Source: Paramormyrops kingsleyae (taxonomy: Eukaryota > Chordata > Actinopteri > Osteoglossiformes > Mormyridae). Taken from it: DNA of 64,000 nucleotides. Below are positions 22,701 to 37,700 of this stretch, piece by piece. The notes under the pieces are model-generated. The model searched no databases, had not been told where the DNA came from, and saw only the letters and a program-made list of their open reading frames with translations. Every line of letters starts with the position of its first letter. The stretch's first letter is position 1. The DNA lies in the NCBI RefSeq assembly GCF_048594095.1, contig NC_132797.1, forward strand, positions 71,977,000-72,040,999. The letters are read 5' to 3'. A program made the position numbers and the translations under genes.

Positions 22701-25700
22701 CTTCTTTCTTAAGACTTGGCCTCATATTGTGGCCTCATATTAACGGCTAATCCAATCAAGGACTGTTTTGGTGGCTCAGTGGGTAACAGTGTTCCCTCTC
22801 ACCTCCAGGCTGGGGGGGCTTGACTCTCGCCTCTGCCCTGTGTTTGTGCGTTCTCCGTGTCCTCCTCCTGCTCCGTCGACTTCCTCTCCCTCTGGACTGG
22901 GCCAGCACCCCCGCATATTACCCCGATAAACAGAAATACGGCCGTGGAAAAAAATTAAGTGACCACTTTTTAAACAGATCTGTATTAATCCTGGTTTGAT
23001 CCTGGCTCTGCTGTCAGGAGGCCGCGCTGAGCAGCAGGTTGCTTCCAGGTTCAAAATTTCAAACAGTACACAAGAATAAGACGAAGCAGGAGAAACTGAA
23101 AACAACCAGAAACCTGCCAGGTAAAAGGCGGAAGTGACTTTCTAATGCAGAGATGACAGTTTCTCATGAATCAGAGTATATATATATATTCACAGACGCA
23201 GACCCATAAATTGAGAACTGAGTGAAACAAAAAATCGTGGTCTCTTAATTTTTTCCCCAGCCACAAAACACACGTATCGTATTAAAAGCATGCGGGACCT
23301 TGTCCTCAAGCAGGACCACGCTGTGGCACCTCAGATGTTGGTGGGAGTATCTCTGCCCTTGTCCATGTCATCTCACTCCTTCTTGTGCTGTTATCATGAA
23401 ATGTCACATTTCAAGGGCCTTAAAGCCTTCTGTCTCTTTTAATATTTTCATTGCTTGGGACTGAAGCTCACCTCATTGGTCCATATGGGGTCCCCACGGT
23501 GCAGAGCTGGACTTTATCGCATGCAGGCCCACCGCTCATACATACCAATGATAAAATTTGCTGATTGGAGGGGGGAGGGGGATTTCTCCCACAATGAATT
23601 TTTGCCCAGTATGCCAGATGGCCAGCCCAGCCCTGCCATGGAGAATCACTGCAAGCATCAAACAGGTGGACAGTATGTTTTTGCAGCTGTAAAGTTGCTC
23701 TGTCATGTTGTAAATAAGCTTGTCCGCAGGGGGTTCGGCATTAAAGATGACTGGACAGGACCGGGTTATAAACCCAACACTCTGGGGGGGGATGGGAGAG
23801 GTACAATCTAGCACTGCAGACATTATACAGGGGTGTTGATTCAGATCTTACCTGGTTCTGCTTGAGAAGGGTACTTGTCCTAAATTGATTAAGTCAGTAT
23901 TTTTAAAGTATGTTGTTAGCCCTCTAATATTGCCCATGTTCCTGCTCTTGGTATTTTGTGATTGCCCACATTATCATCCTGGTGATTTTCACAATGTTCT
24001 TAGAGATTGTCAGAATGCTTCATGAAGAGACACAGTCACTCACATGCCTTTGGGGCCCTGTATACAGAAAGTGCTGTTGTTATTTCTGTAACCACATTGT
24101 GCATTGCTGAATTCCAACATTGTGTGGGGGGAGTGTGTATGTATGTGTGTCTCTGTGAGGGGGGTGTCCTGCCTTAGATCCCAGGAGTACGACTGACAGT
24201 ATGAAACGGCTTTCCAAATAGCTCTGATCTCTGGTCAGCTCGCCAGGACCGGAGTCTGACGAGAGGTTATTGATTGCCAATAAGGCAATTAAGGACCCAC
24301 TTCCTGTATAGAAACAGACAAAATGAACAAAAGTTGACCCAAGGTTAATAATGTGCACAACTCTCCTGCTGTGGCTGTGTGAGAGAGCATGGTAGGGTCC
24401 ACAGATCACTCCAGAAGCTACGAGACTTGAATTCCCAGAGTAAGACCATTTTGCTGAAACGGACTGGATAATCGTCCAGATGCCAGTAGCTGGGGGTGAC
24501 CTGTTGCATTTAATGGTTTTTTAATTACTTGTGTTTTGTGGAGCATTTCAGTACGTGTTACTGCCCTGTTTATGTTCACACGCATGACTAACTTGCTCAG
24601 ATCTTGGAATCAATCTGCAACTGGTCGGATGCATAAAACGCCACTGAGATGTGGTTTCCATGGCGTTGTCTCAGGGGTCACTTATGTGACACAAAGGTAG
24701 GTGTGTCTTTGCAACAGGAAGCTTAATGGCTGTCCGAAGCAGCTCTTCCTTTCCGTGTTTTCTCTGTGATATGTTTCACAGAGGCACCCCACACGTGTGG
24801 CAGTCTAAATGCCGGGGGAAAATGCTTCTCAACATTTGTGAAACCTTTGGACTTTAGTTTAGGCTTTAAAGTTTTTAGAAATTGAAAAAATATTGGTAAC
24901 ACTTTACTTAAAGCACTCGTATAATGCATTATAGATACCTTCATAATGCTTTATAATGGCTTATACTGATGATTATAATGCATTATGTAGGTATTTATAG
25001 TGCATTATAGATAAGAGCTTCATGCAGTATTTTTAATGCATAATAAACATGGCTACTGTATAATGTGTTATAGCTTTTTATAAATAGTTATAGCCATATT
25101 TATAATACTTTATGAATGCATTATAATGATTTATGAATGTATATATTATGCATTATGATGACTGCTTTATGTAAAATGTTACCAAAATATTTCTCACCTA
25201 AGGCATATCACTTTATGGATAATCACAAAATCATTCAAGTTTTGCTTAACATGCACATAACACTAATATTCTTAGTTTGTTTCTTTGGGGAACAATGGTC
25301 TTGTTTTCTGTACCGGAATATTGTGCTGGACATCAAATAAGAAGCTTCTGGAACTTAAAGATTAACCAATAGCACTTCCCCATGTTCGTGTAACACTGGC
25401 AGCCTCATACTGTTAATGAAACAGCCTTGGCTTATTAGTGGAATAGTTCCATGGAAGTCTAACTTAAATTTGCCAATCTTCCCTCAGCAACGATCTCTGT
25501 CTCTGCAGTCAGGAGACCCACAGGTAACACGCTCAGAGTGCTGTGCATATGGATGCGTGTATCTCTGCGTTATCTGATGTTGGGATGAATCTCCACCCTG
25601 CACTCAGATATAGTCTGGGATGAAAGTGTGATGAAAGGCAGAATAAACACAAGGAGAGTTGGGCAGGTGTGGACAAACTGCAAAATACCAGATATCTGCT

Positions 25701-28700
25701 GCAGGTACAGAGAGAGGGAACTCATTGCCAGCGGAACGTGAGTGTGTTATGGGTGCTGGGCGGTACCGTTCTGTTTTGTCTACTTTGCTAGCACTGACTG
25801 TTGAAGTTACAGGGGCGTGGTCACATCCCTCAGGTAACAAACTTCTTCCAGTGTTGGCAAGCTGCAGAACATTCCGGAAGCTGAGTTGGCCCAGCCCTTC
25901 TTGTCTTTGTGACCATAAAAGTGAAGGAAACACTCTCGCTGCCAGTAAGCGTGAGACGGAGGGAAAGCGAGGGGACATGGCCTTTCAAAATCTGCCCAAA
26001 CCAGGGGACTGCATGCTGGCGAGAGTTGGCACCCTGCAGAGATAACGGCTCTGGGCATTCTGGTTTGTTCTCAATACCCTATTTGTGCAAAGAAAAGGGG
26101 CAGACACCCATCCCCTCATTCCTAGTAATTCTAGTAATTTCTTTCATTCAAGCAACAAATGTGAAGTGCCTCAACAGAGCCAAACACTTGTTTTTGTTCC
26201 TTGTTTTGTGCTACACCATGCTTATCAGTTGTCTTTAACTCTAACTGTTGAATGTTTTATTTTTCATTTTCATGACCATTTGAGCATTTTCATTGCCTGA
26301 TATGCCTTTTCTTTTAGCAATTTTCTAGTAATTTCCGGCTGTAAGCAACTTATACTCTTAAAACCCAAATAGACAAATCTGTTTATGTGTGGAGGGCTTT
26401 CTGTTTTACGTATCATTTGAACAGTGGCTGCTCTGTATCTTTCCACCAAATCAAAGTATTTCATATTAAATTTCCCGTTCCATTAGCTGTGCTGTTGCCC
26501 CTTCATAGTTCTGTCGGTCACACATACCTTTGATTTAAGCCTCATTAAGGCTTTTTTTTCAGCTGGGCTTTAGAGAGAAATTTATTTCTTAGTGGGATCT
26601 CCAGGGGGACTGCCAAGCAATTGTTCTTATATCGCTCTGCACCGGGCCACGGTTATTGGGACAGCTGCAGCCATGATTATGAGAGATTTTCATGATGCTG
26701 GTGAGATCCGGCAGCTTCCTGTGAGACTCCCTTGTGGGAGCAAAATCCCAGAAAGATTCTCCAGAGCCAAATCCAGAATTTGGGCTGCCAGAATGCTGAA
26801 CACGTCGACATTGTCAGTCTTTACATTTACATACATTAGCTCATTTTGCTCAGAGTGAATTTTTGCTTTCACTCTGTGCAAAAAAGGAGTCCTGACAAAC
26901 TGGTACAGTATAGGCGCAGAACAGAGAATTTTGTTTTGTTGATGAAAAATGGATATTTGTATTAGAAGACAACACCCCACCAATTTTGCCAACAGAGAAA
27001 CTGCTAAGATAGGAGGTGAGATATTAGGAAATGTAGATCATTAAACATTCTAGAAATCATAGATGCACTGCGCAGGTTTGGCTTTAAATTATTGCAGACT
27101 TGTGTCCTTCATGCATTTTTAAGCTGTGGTCTTCTGAAAGTGTTGTGACTGCATCCTTCAAAAAGTCTCGGACCTGTGTCTTTCAGACACTATTGGACCT
27201 GTGTGTTTTATACACTGGTAGGTTTGTGTTCATTATACTCAGTTGGACACATGTCCTTCAGAAACTGCTGGAGGGTGTTACATGGTGGTGTCTAGGTTGT
27301 ATACGTCTAGTCTGCTCATGTAGCACCAGTCACGCTGGGCTGACCCCTGAGGACTGTGCTAGGAAACCCCGGTGACTGACTGTTCATTGGCTTTTCATTA
27401 TTGCTGCCTGGGGATCTCCCTTGCCGAGAAACCAGGAAATCAACAGAAGCCAGCAGAATCTCTATATCTCTTTTAGATTTAAATCTTTCTAAGCTGTACT
27501 GATCTGGATTGTTTCTTCTTGTGCTTAGGGATGCTATGACATCATGCACTGGTGTAGACGGTATTCAGATTATTTTGTGAAGCACTCTTCAGCAAAGGAG
27601 TCATTAGATGTTTCTGGTCGTCAGTCTAGTCCTTTGAAGCTTTGTTATCTAAATGGGTATTTCCAAATGATTTTGCAGTTGAGTTTGAGTGTGTTTGTTT
27701 CTCTAAATTGAATGAAATTCATGTCTGTGTTTTTTTCCTTCTTCAAGGGAAGACCAAAGTGTCTTGGTTACGCTCAACTTCGAATGGCTTTTATGGCATA
27801 TTAAACAGAAGGTGTCTGGGCTTGATGTTGTATGGAATAAACATGCAGTAAACACATGAAACACATGAAGAGCATTTTGTGACATAAGGGTTGCTGGAGT
27901 CATTAGCTTCACTGAACCAGCTGTGATTGAAGTCAGCTCTGTACATTGTGGGACGTGTGAGGAACCACCTTCAGAACAGGAATGAGGAATCATGTTAATA
28001 TCCTCTAAGAATTCAGTGTCGCCCTCAAACCCACATAGTAGCACTCTTAATACACGAGGGGTTGTGTTTTGTCTGTAGATACAGGATATTTTCCCAGTTG
28101 ACGGTCCTTTAGGGAATAGAAACATGAGCAACTCAGAGCAATGCAGGGATTCTGGAGAAGTGGGTTGATTTACCGGGGGTGGCCGGGGGGGGGTGCAGTA
28201 ATTAGCACTGTTGCCCCCCCGCCCAGTCCACAAAGGTGAATTGCAGCTGCCAGATTATCTGCCGGTGAATCTGCTTGTGAGTGGCGTGTGAGTAAGTGTG
28301 CCCTGCGATGGGTTGGGGCCCCATCCTGGGTTATCATTGTACCCGCCTTGTACCCATAGCTTCCAGGATAGGCTCTAGACCCCCTGCAGCCCTGCATAGG
28401 ACAAGCAGGTATAGAAATATATAGATGGATGGATGGATGGATGGATGGGTGGGTTGATTGACTTGCCTGCTCAGTCCATCAATGTGGAAGAATAAGGCTG
28501 TTAATCAAATGAGATTTATATTCGTGCTGCATCTGGGCTCATGTAAGCAGGAGGCCATTAACATAGTTTGTGTTGGAGATTGCTGCTGATATGACTGTGG
28601 GACAGCCGTTCACTGCAGGGGCACAGCAGTCTGTGTGGAGCCCAGGATCTGCTCCCCCACCCACTCATTACATGGGTACCCACCTCAGGCACTCATTATC

Positions 28701-31700
28701 AGCCAATAATATAATGGTCATATGACCCTTTATCATCCCACAGCTGTTAATGAAGGACTGACAACAACCAGTGGAAACAAGAAACAAAATAATGGGGGTG
28801 CTTCCTTCAGGATGGTAAAAGGTCGCAGGGAGAGGAAAGGCACGCCTCATTTAAGATCCCCGGTGCTCTTCCTGCCGTAGATAACATCGGGAGTTGAGGC
28901 TGTCCCAGACCCAAGGGGCCCATGTTTTGGTTTGGCCTAAACAATGATAAAAAACAATGTTTTGATGGGCAGGGCTACATCATGCATGGCGACAATCTGC
29001 CTGTGCATGAAAATTTACCTTGGAGAGGAGATAGTACAACAATTTTTCTGTGTTGATCTAGAGAAGCACAACATCACTTTTTAATGTTAAATCTCCTAGA
29101 GTAGGGGTCTTCAACTCTGGTCCTGGAGAGCTACGATCCAGTAGGTTTTCTATTCTACCTGGGTTCTGATGAGCCACACCTGTTCCTGGTATTTACCTGA
29201 GGTGACAGGTGTGGCTCATCAGAAGCCAGCGGCACTCAAGACCATAAATGATGACCTGAAGCTTCACTTGAACCAGAGGAAATATAGCATTTATGGGAAA
29301 GTATGAAGCACTGGGCAGAAAATGGAACACAGACAATATACAGCAGTGATTCTAGGATCTGAGTGGGCCAGACTGACAGTCTGATGCTGGCTATCCTTTC
29401 TGATACAATAAAATCTGCCATGAGGAGGGTACAGAACATATACGGAAACGCAGGACAAAAAATAGGGTCTAGAACCAGCTGTGACGGACAGATACACACA
29501 TCTAACTCCAGTCCAGGGATGAATTCAAAGACCCGAATGTGAGCTGAGTGTGTTCTCCTCCAAGCACACTTAAGAAGTGTTCCCTCCAAGCATGCAGATG
29601 GCTGAAGGTTCCGGAGAGACCATATCAACAGTTTAAAGCACAGATGTGTATATGATAGGAATCAATGAAACATGCCTGCAAACTTTCTGCTCTGGGCATA
29701 TTTCACATATAGTGCACAAGAAGCCATGTTGGCCACATGCAACTGTTCATGCCAAGGACCCTTTGGTGTCGTTTATGTATGATATTGTTGTACTTACATG
29801 AACACAAGAGCCGAGGAGTATGTTTTTCCTCCTGCTGGTGAGAAATGTTTTTGCAGCTGTTAAAAAGGTGGTACGGAACCATCATTTAGCTGTCATTCTC
29901 CTGTCGCTCTCCGCTCCAGTAAAACACCCAGCTGCTTAAACAGTATGAAGTAACTGACATTTAAAACAACAAAATCACAGATGTTGGCTTCGGAAAATGG
30001 AGTGGATATGGTGGAGAGATGCAGTGTACATTACGAGAAGGGACAGTGTCTTTGGTGTGGGGGGCAATGTCAGAAAAGCAGTGTAGGCAGGTTCTTTCAA
30101 TGGTGAGTGGGGGGGCTCTGTGTGGTGCGGGGCCGTGGGGGATGTCTCTGTTGGAGAGGTTGGTGGTGGGAATCTTTGTCAGGAGGGCTTGCTTGGGGGT
30201 TGGTGATGGAAGCATCTTTCCCCCGAAGGTTCCCGGTGTGGGTGCCCATGGTGGGGAGCAGCAGGTGCCCCCGCGGCAGCCTGCGATTGGCTGTTGTGCT
30301 CACAGGGTGTTTATCCTCTGTCACTTCAGTTCCTTTCTTGGAAGGTGCATGTGTACTGCTTTCTGGGTTATGTTAGCCCCTAATAAGGAGTGCCAAAGTC
30401 TCTCCATGGGTGGGGGGGGGGGGGGGGGCATACAGACAAAAACATCTAGGACCAGACTCCTTACGGGTGTGTTATGGTCTGATCTCCAGCAAACAGAATC
30501 TCAGAGGGCAAGATGACGCTGACTTCCCAAAGGAGGTTGCATAGTGGGACAAAGAGGCAGCAAGTCGCCATATAAGGCAGGATAAGGTTCTCTACTGACT
30601 CGCACTGGATATTCACACAAACACACACCTGGATATCCACCCAACCTTATATTTCAGGGTATATTTCAGCCACACTGCTCACCGAGGAGGCCATGTCAAT
30701 ATCACGGATACACCCTAAAGTGTACGTCTACTGCAAGGCAAAGTATAGGGTCACCATACGTCCGGGTTTCCCCCGAAGCAAATTTTCGTTTTGCTGGTTG
30801 GTTCTGGAAAACTCATTAATATTCATGAGAGAAATACTACCTGATTGGTCGGTCTCAGTGATATCCCGAGCCCTTGACTAGTCCCCTTTTTCATCTCACC
30901 AAATATGGTAACCCTAGCAAAGTCAGCACTAAAGGAGATTTGCCTGTAGTCTCAGGACTAGATTTGGGTGAGAACATCTCAAAAGCACATAAACATACAG
31001 CAGTCTGACAATCTGATGCTGGCTATGCTTTCTGATATTTGGTTTGCCTGTGATAGCTGGTAGCACTTTATGTTTAATTACATTAATTAATTAATGGCAT
31101 TCCGTTACCTCACAATCCTGTACAGGTGGAAGATGGATGGACTGATAGATTATCTAGAGTACAGGAACTCTAGTAACTATAAACTATAATAAAGGCCAGA
31201 CAATGAGTCTGTCAGGGTCTTTTCAATCAGGACTCTGGAATTCTAACATCAATAGCAGAAAAACTAACTAAGCAGTTTTGTCTTTTTACGATCTTTCTCA
31301 TCTCCTGTTTTGGCTCACGGAAGGGCACAAGAAGCTGAAAGAGGAAATGTAAAGTACATTTCAAAGTCACCTGCGGTCCTTTGAAGATGCTGGAGATTAG
31401 CGTGGTGTGAGATATCAATCAGCCAGTCCTGAGCGATAAAGTACACACACATGAAAGGTGATTCAGCTTTTTGACTCGAGTTTGTGGCCCATCTACACAT
31501 TGGTTCAGGTGCATCTCTTGTCAGACTGTTTGGGTGGATGACGGGGGCCTGTAGTTCTCCTTTCCGCTTTGCGTCTGTCCGACCTGATCTCAGGCCGATA
31601 AAAATGTTGACGGGTTTAGCATGTGATGTTTGATTTTGGTTTTTGTGGATGTATAATTTTTCAACAGTCTTACTCTATACCTCAATCTACAATCAGCTTT

Positions 31701-34700
31701 TTTTCCCCTGGGTGTGGCAGGGTGGCTTTTTGTATCATTCTTCTGGCAGTGTCTAGTGTAAAGCACCCTTTACAGTTTGATAGAGAATGCATGGTAAGCA
31801 ACACTAGTACTGACTGATTAATGGCGCACGTTGATGACATCAGACATGAACTCCCCCACCTCCAGAACATATACATAAAACAATGTAGGTCCAAGGCCAT
31901 GAAGATTGTTAGGGATCTCAGCCACCCCAACAATTACCTTCTCTCAGTGTTAAGGTTGTGCTGGAACATTGCTGGTGGGATTTGCTGCCATTTAGGTTGG
32001 GTATCGATGCTGGGTGATCCGGTCCCCGTCTGTGAGCTTGTGTGGCCGTCACCTCGCAGCTGAACTTCATCCCAGATGTTCCCACGTCACAATCACTTCA
32101 CTTGCAGTTGACCAAGGCAGCTCTAGCAGGACAGAAACGGGGAGAACCGACTTGCTGGAAAGGTATCCAGTGGTGTCCAGTGGTGGTGCTGGGTTGACTG
32201 GCCTCTTCTGTATGACCCCCCCCCCCCATTCTGCTGCCGGTGTTTGAAACTGCAGATTGCATGGCTGTGTGCAAAATTACACACCTGTATCTCAGCAATG
32301 GATGTGGCTTATGAGTAATTTCCTGTAATTAATATGGGTATCCGAATACATTTGTCCATATAGTGTACATAAATACTTATTTATTCCCGGATTCTGCACA
32401 TACTGCCAATTTTGCAAGCTATGGATAGTTATATTTTAATGTTCCATGTTTGTTGATACATTATGTCTTGTTTCTAAAACGTATGTCCTCTTTTCACATT
32501 CCGAGGCTGGGCAATTGTGCATTTCGCTGCACCTTGTACTGAGTATAATTGTGTATTTCACAAATAAAACTTAAAGGGCAAGAAGAGAAGATCTTTTAGA
32601 ACACAGACCAGATATATCTCTGACTATGGGTATAGTTTTTGGCCCCTTTGTGACAGGGGCTCTGTCTGTGCATAGATGAGATGTTCATCCACATGCTGAT
32701 GACGTTGTTGGAGATCAGGTTCTTAAAGCTTCCTACTAGTTACTGCTCCCTGACGCAGACCCGGCTGAACATAATTCCATCTGTCAGGGGCATGGTTATT
32801 TTGCAGGAACACTACATGGGCACGGCTGAGGGCAGAAACTCTCCCAGTCCCCAAAGAGTCTAACAGGAAATGACCTTGCAGTACTGGATTCCGGACGGTG
32901 TACTGGTAAAGTACCAGTTGCTAGGAAACAGACACACTCTTTTGCACATTTACAAATTCCAAGATTGACGAGAATTTTCTTAACGGGGAAAACCCCCCCC
33001 CCCCCCACCCCCAACTCTGATTATACGACACAGATAAGTCATTAACCAAATGGCCTATGCTGAATGCTACTGACTGAATAACTCCCCCTCGAGCTCCTGT
33101 GAGCTGGATCGCTGTGCTTAGCCAGCAACACGCCTTCCTTGCTTTTCCGTTCTTTGACTTAATAATCTGCTACTCGGCTGAACCGAGTTGTTTTCAGTCA
33201 CACTTCTGTCATTAAGACTGTTATGCCCAGGATTACAGCAGTGTGGTGATTCAGCAGCGCGGCGTCTCCAAGATTGATAAAAAAAGGATCTCAAACGAAA
33301 CATGCGAGAAAAACGTGAAAAGAAGAGAGTGACGATTAGGCAGAGGGGAAGAGGGGAGCTGCCTGGAGCAACATTCTGTTTTGATAATTACAAGCATTCC
33401 CTCATAACAATCCTTGTGGTGGGTTGGTGCACAGAAAAACATTCACCTGAGGATGGACTGGATTTAAAGGTTGGGACTGGTAGAGGGAGAAGCTGGACCA
33501 GAGTCCTCACATACTGATCCAATTACCTCAACATGGGAGCCAAGGGCACACGATGGGGGTGGGGGGGGGGGTGTGCTTGTTGAGCCTGCCTCCCTGACCA
33601 GAATCATCCATGCTGCCACAGATGCGTGCAGACTTTGGCTGGAGACTCCACACGTGACTTATGAACAGCTGGCTGCGAGAGGCACGGGCGGGCGGGCGGG
33701 TGGGCGTGGGTGGGGTATGGGAGCTGTCATAGTCCGGTTCCCGGGCTGCGCGCAGATGTTTTCTGGTTAACTCTGAAGATCACGTAGGTGCACATAAAAC
33801 ATGATTTATTCCTTTCATGCTAGTTGTCCACATTCATCAAAAGATAAGTAGCGACCTATTAACCCCATATATTCGCATGGAAGATGTGAACTTGCGTGCG
33901 AGGAGGGGACAGATCATATTTATTCTCCATTCCTGTAGGGCCATCTGGTCAGTGTGCTGTCGCCGTAACCTCATCCACACCCCACCGTGACCCCACTGCA
34001 CTTGCTCCATTTACAGCAGAGCCACATATTACACATATTCATGGAGACCCATGTGGGCAGTGACACTGCATAGATCCTTGTTAACCTGTAGTCCACACAG
34101 TATGGTACATTTGGCTGATATGGTTTAAAAAATGTTTTGAATCCATAGTGCCTGTGTAAGAGACACATCCGGTTGCTGTTGATCGATGGTTGACTGTGCG
34201 CTGATCTCTGAAGACCTATATATTTATGTGTGTTTTTACTGTAAGACAGCTAAACAAAACATTTTCTAATCATTCGTACAACAAAACATTTACCATGTAT
34301 TTTGTTTAATTATATATTCTTTGTCACTGATCAATTAATCATAATAATTTTGAAATTCTTTTTATTATGCCAGATTTTTTTTTTTGCTGCTCTTTGGGGT
34401 CCAAAGTTTCACTTTTCATATTAAATGTTTAACTTGAGCGATTAACCGAGTGGCATTCCTATTAAAGAATATTCAAATTGTAACTTAGCAACACTTGCTG
34501 CACCTAAATTATATTTTGCTAACAGCAAGAATCAAAACTCAGCACCAAAACCACCGATCCCCTTGTGTGGCTCTTTATGCCCCCTGGTGGCCATGATGAG
34601 AATCTACAATGCAGCTGTTTGGCCCGCGTGCATTTGGATGACGCTTCTGTGCTGTGTGTCCTGTCTCCCCAGGGCTGCTTGGAATCATCATGCGGCAAGT

Positions 34701-37700
34701 GTGACTGCAGCGGCGTGAAGGGATCAAAGGTAAACATGCAAACCTTCACCTTGCATTCAAAGTGGAGCAGAGCTATTCCTCCAGAATCCTGCGACTTCAC
34801 AGCTAAGATTTATCTCATGCACCTGTTTCTCTTCTCTTGAGCTTTAAATGACATCTAAAGTGAAATATTATATGTAAAGCTCAAACGCTGAAAGGCAAAA
34901 AACTTGGATCTTATTTTGTTTTTTCTTAACAAACAGCAGGTGCAAAGTTCTGTCTGACACAAAACTCAAGGCTGTGGATTGGGGCTTATTTGTTTCCATT
35001 TTGATCACGCAGTAGCCATCATTGTGAAATCAGGCTGGAGTAAAATGTAACTGTGCTCTGAATGAGTATCACTTTGAACAGACGTCGGCAGAGGGAGTCG
35101 TCTCCGTCTGTCCCTTCCCTCATTGGGTGATGTGTCTTGCTCTGTCAGTTCTGTCCGTAGCTGTGGACATAGCTCTCGCTTTTGCCTGGATATTGGGAGG
35201 GACATTGCTGAGCCTCAGTGGGAAAATCAGCAGAACACAGCTGGGCTGCAATGATTGAAACTGAACAGATGCATGTGTGTCTGTGTGTGTGTGTGTGGTC
35301 AAATATGTATTATATTATGGGGGCCAACTGTTATTTTACAAACCTGTTATTTTGAGCTTATGGTGACATTTTTTTCTGACCCTAGAAAGAGAAACTCAAT
35401 TTTATAAAAATCTGTGACTGCAATCAAAAACTAAAAATGCAAAAACTCTTGTATTTTGTTTGCTTTCTTGTGGTTAAGGTTAGGGCTGGATAGGGGTTAG
35501 GGTCATCATGTTGGGATTAGAATTTTCCCCATAGAAATTTAGAATTTAGTGATCAGTGGTCATGAATGGAGAGTCCCCACAAAGATACACATACCTAATC
35601 TATGTTTGTGTGTGTGTGATTCAATGGTTGATTACAGTATATGTGTGCCTATGAATATGTGTTGCTGTGTGTGTGTGTGAGAGAGAGAGAGAGACAATCA
35701 CTGGTTAATTATATGTGTGCCTGTGACTATGTTTCGCTGTGTGTGTTCAGAAGCCACTGCATCCTGTGCTGCTTCCTGCAGTTGAAATGCTCCCCCGTTA
35801 CCCCATGGAAATGCGATGATGTCAGTTCCTGCCATCCACACGTGGCGCGATACCCTTGGCATGCAGCCCGGTTCCCATAAGATGGCTTAGTCTGTGCTCC
35901 AAAGCATCATGCTCTTACTCCTCTTCCTCCTCAGTCTGTGAGAGCCAAGTTTTGGAGAATGGGAAAGTCTTTAAAAATTGGCTTCATACGCTGTGCTGCC
36001 AAAGAAAACATCCGTAGGATTCGGATATTAGGACACAGAGTGACCTAAAAGAATTTTGGTGGCAATGAATTTGAAAACAACGCGCACATAAAACAGCATA
36101 ACTGTGAATTGTGAGTATTTACTTACACTAAAATGAGCAAACAGCTCGAAGCCCATGTGAAGCCCTAGACAAGCTTCACCCCCCCCCCCCCCCCCATTGA
36201 CTTTACCTCCCAATTTCTCATAGGGAAGTCAGTGCCCCCCCCAGAAGGTGCTGCTGTGGGCAGCCACCTATGCAGGGTTGCCAACTCTCACACATCTGGC
36301 GTGACACTCATGCTTTTAGACTCTCACGCTTATACACGAAATCTTACGGCAAATCTATGCTATTCCATAATAAACCTAAAATTAGCTGCATCACAAGCAT
36401 TTGTGTAGTTTGCAAACCCTGCAGAATATTCACAAAGTAATAAAACTCTTACACACGCGTAAATGTGTGTGCAGAATTGTCTCAAATTGAAAATCTCACA
36501 CCAGCCAGCTGACCAAAGTTGGTAGCCCTGCCTATGTTGCCCGAGTTGACCGGCACTGTTTGCAGATCATTGGGTCAAAGTAGAGGTCTACACGGGACAG
36601 ACCCCCTGCCCGTGCCTGCGAGGTTCTGTCCCACTCCTTCCTGCTCCCCAAAAAATGCATTTCGTTTGACTATGCTTATTTTCCGGTTAACAATAAATAC
36701 AAACTTTTAGCCTCAACAAACAGGCTACATTTAACGTTTAACAGTTAAAACAAGCTACGTATTTCACATTATAGTAGGAGTATCATACACATACACTCTC
36801 AGAAAAAAAGGTAAAAATGTGTTCCTTTGTCACTGGGGCTGTAACCTTGGACTTCCTTTTTTCTCAGAGTGTAGGAGTATTTAACCTGCAACAATGTTTG
36901 CTATAACACATCGTAGATCTGCACAAACCAACATTTTTGTGGTGTTTCATTTTTAGTGCAACTATTACATTTGATTTGCTAGCACTTGCTGTGCATATCA
37001 CTGTAGTCTGGTCTTTCGAAACCGAACTCATGTGGAGTTTTAGATCAAGCCTTGAAATGCCAGTCTTGTGCCATGATAGCACATAGTTACATTTATCGTA
37101 AAGGCCAAAGGCAAGTGGATCTCTTTGTGGTTGCACACAATGAAACAATGTAACGTTGCGAAAATGCGCTATACAAATAAAAATGAATTGAACTGAACTG
37201 AAAAAGGACTGCTAAATGTCTTATATCCCTTTACTTAATTTGACATGAAGTAGTTAAAGATATTCGTGCCGTCGTTAGCCGCGCTCACGAGAGTGACGAG
37301 GAACTTTCAAAACGCTAATGTCCTCCCCAAAGTTCTCCTATAGGCGGGCAGTGTAAAAGCCGCATTAGTCATATAACCTATTTATCTTTTATTCGGTTAA
37401 ACTTCGTGTAAGATAACTTTGTATTCCGTCACGAAACATGAATAACAGTTTGATAAAATAGGCTAACAAAAACATATTTGGGGAATATTTACTTGTTTTA
37501 ATTATTTTTGTGGGATCCCGCGAGTCATTTATATTCTCCCGCAGACATATCGGTCACTTCCCGCCCACTCCTGAATTCCAAAACGGAAATTTGTCCCGTG
37601 CTGCGCACTATTGCAGACTTCCAGGTCAAAGGAATATTTCAACACATTGGTAACAGAGGGAGCTACATCCCCACCTAGTGGCAGACAAGAGCATTCACCG

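Larger units (their letters stand above)
19702..34672 (+). other. col4a1 intron 1 (15 kb)
   Basis: The intron runs from GTGAGT after the signal peptide to ctccccag before the 7S cysteine exon. First introns of COL4A1 are long and often regulatory. Elements seen are MITEs at 21422-21603, 22938-23265, 24893-25185, 29101-29240 and 30748-30917, SINE-like pieces at 22763-22900 and 28175-28450, and a retroposon-type 3' end at 32505-32580. Remaining sub-stretches hold only short chance ORFs. Confidence 0.8.

Noticed and set aside
22776..23105. 109-residue minus-strand ORF across a SINE fragment and MITE.
   Set aside because: It spans two separate mobile elements and shows no transposase motif.
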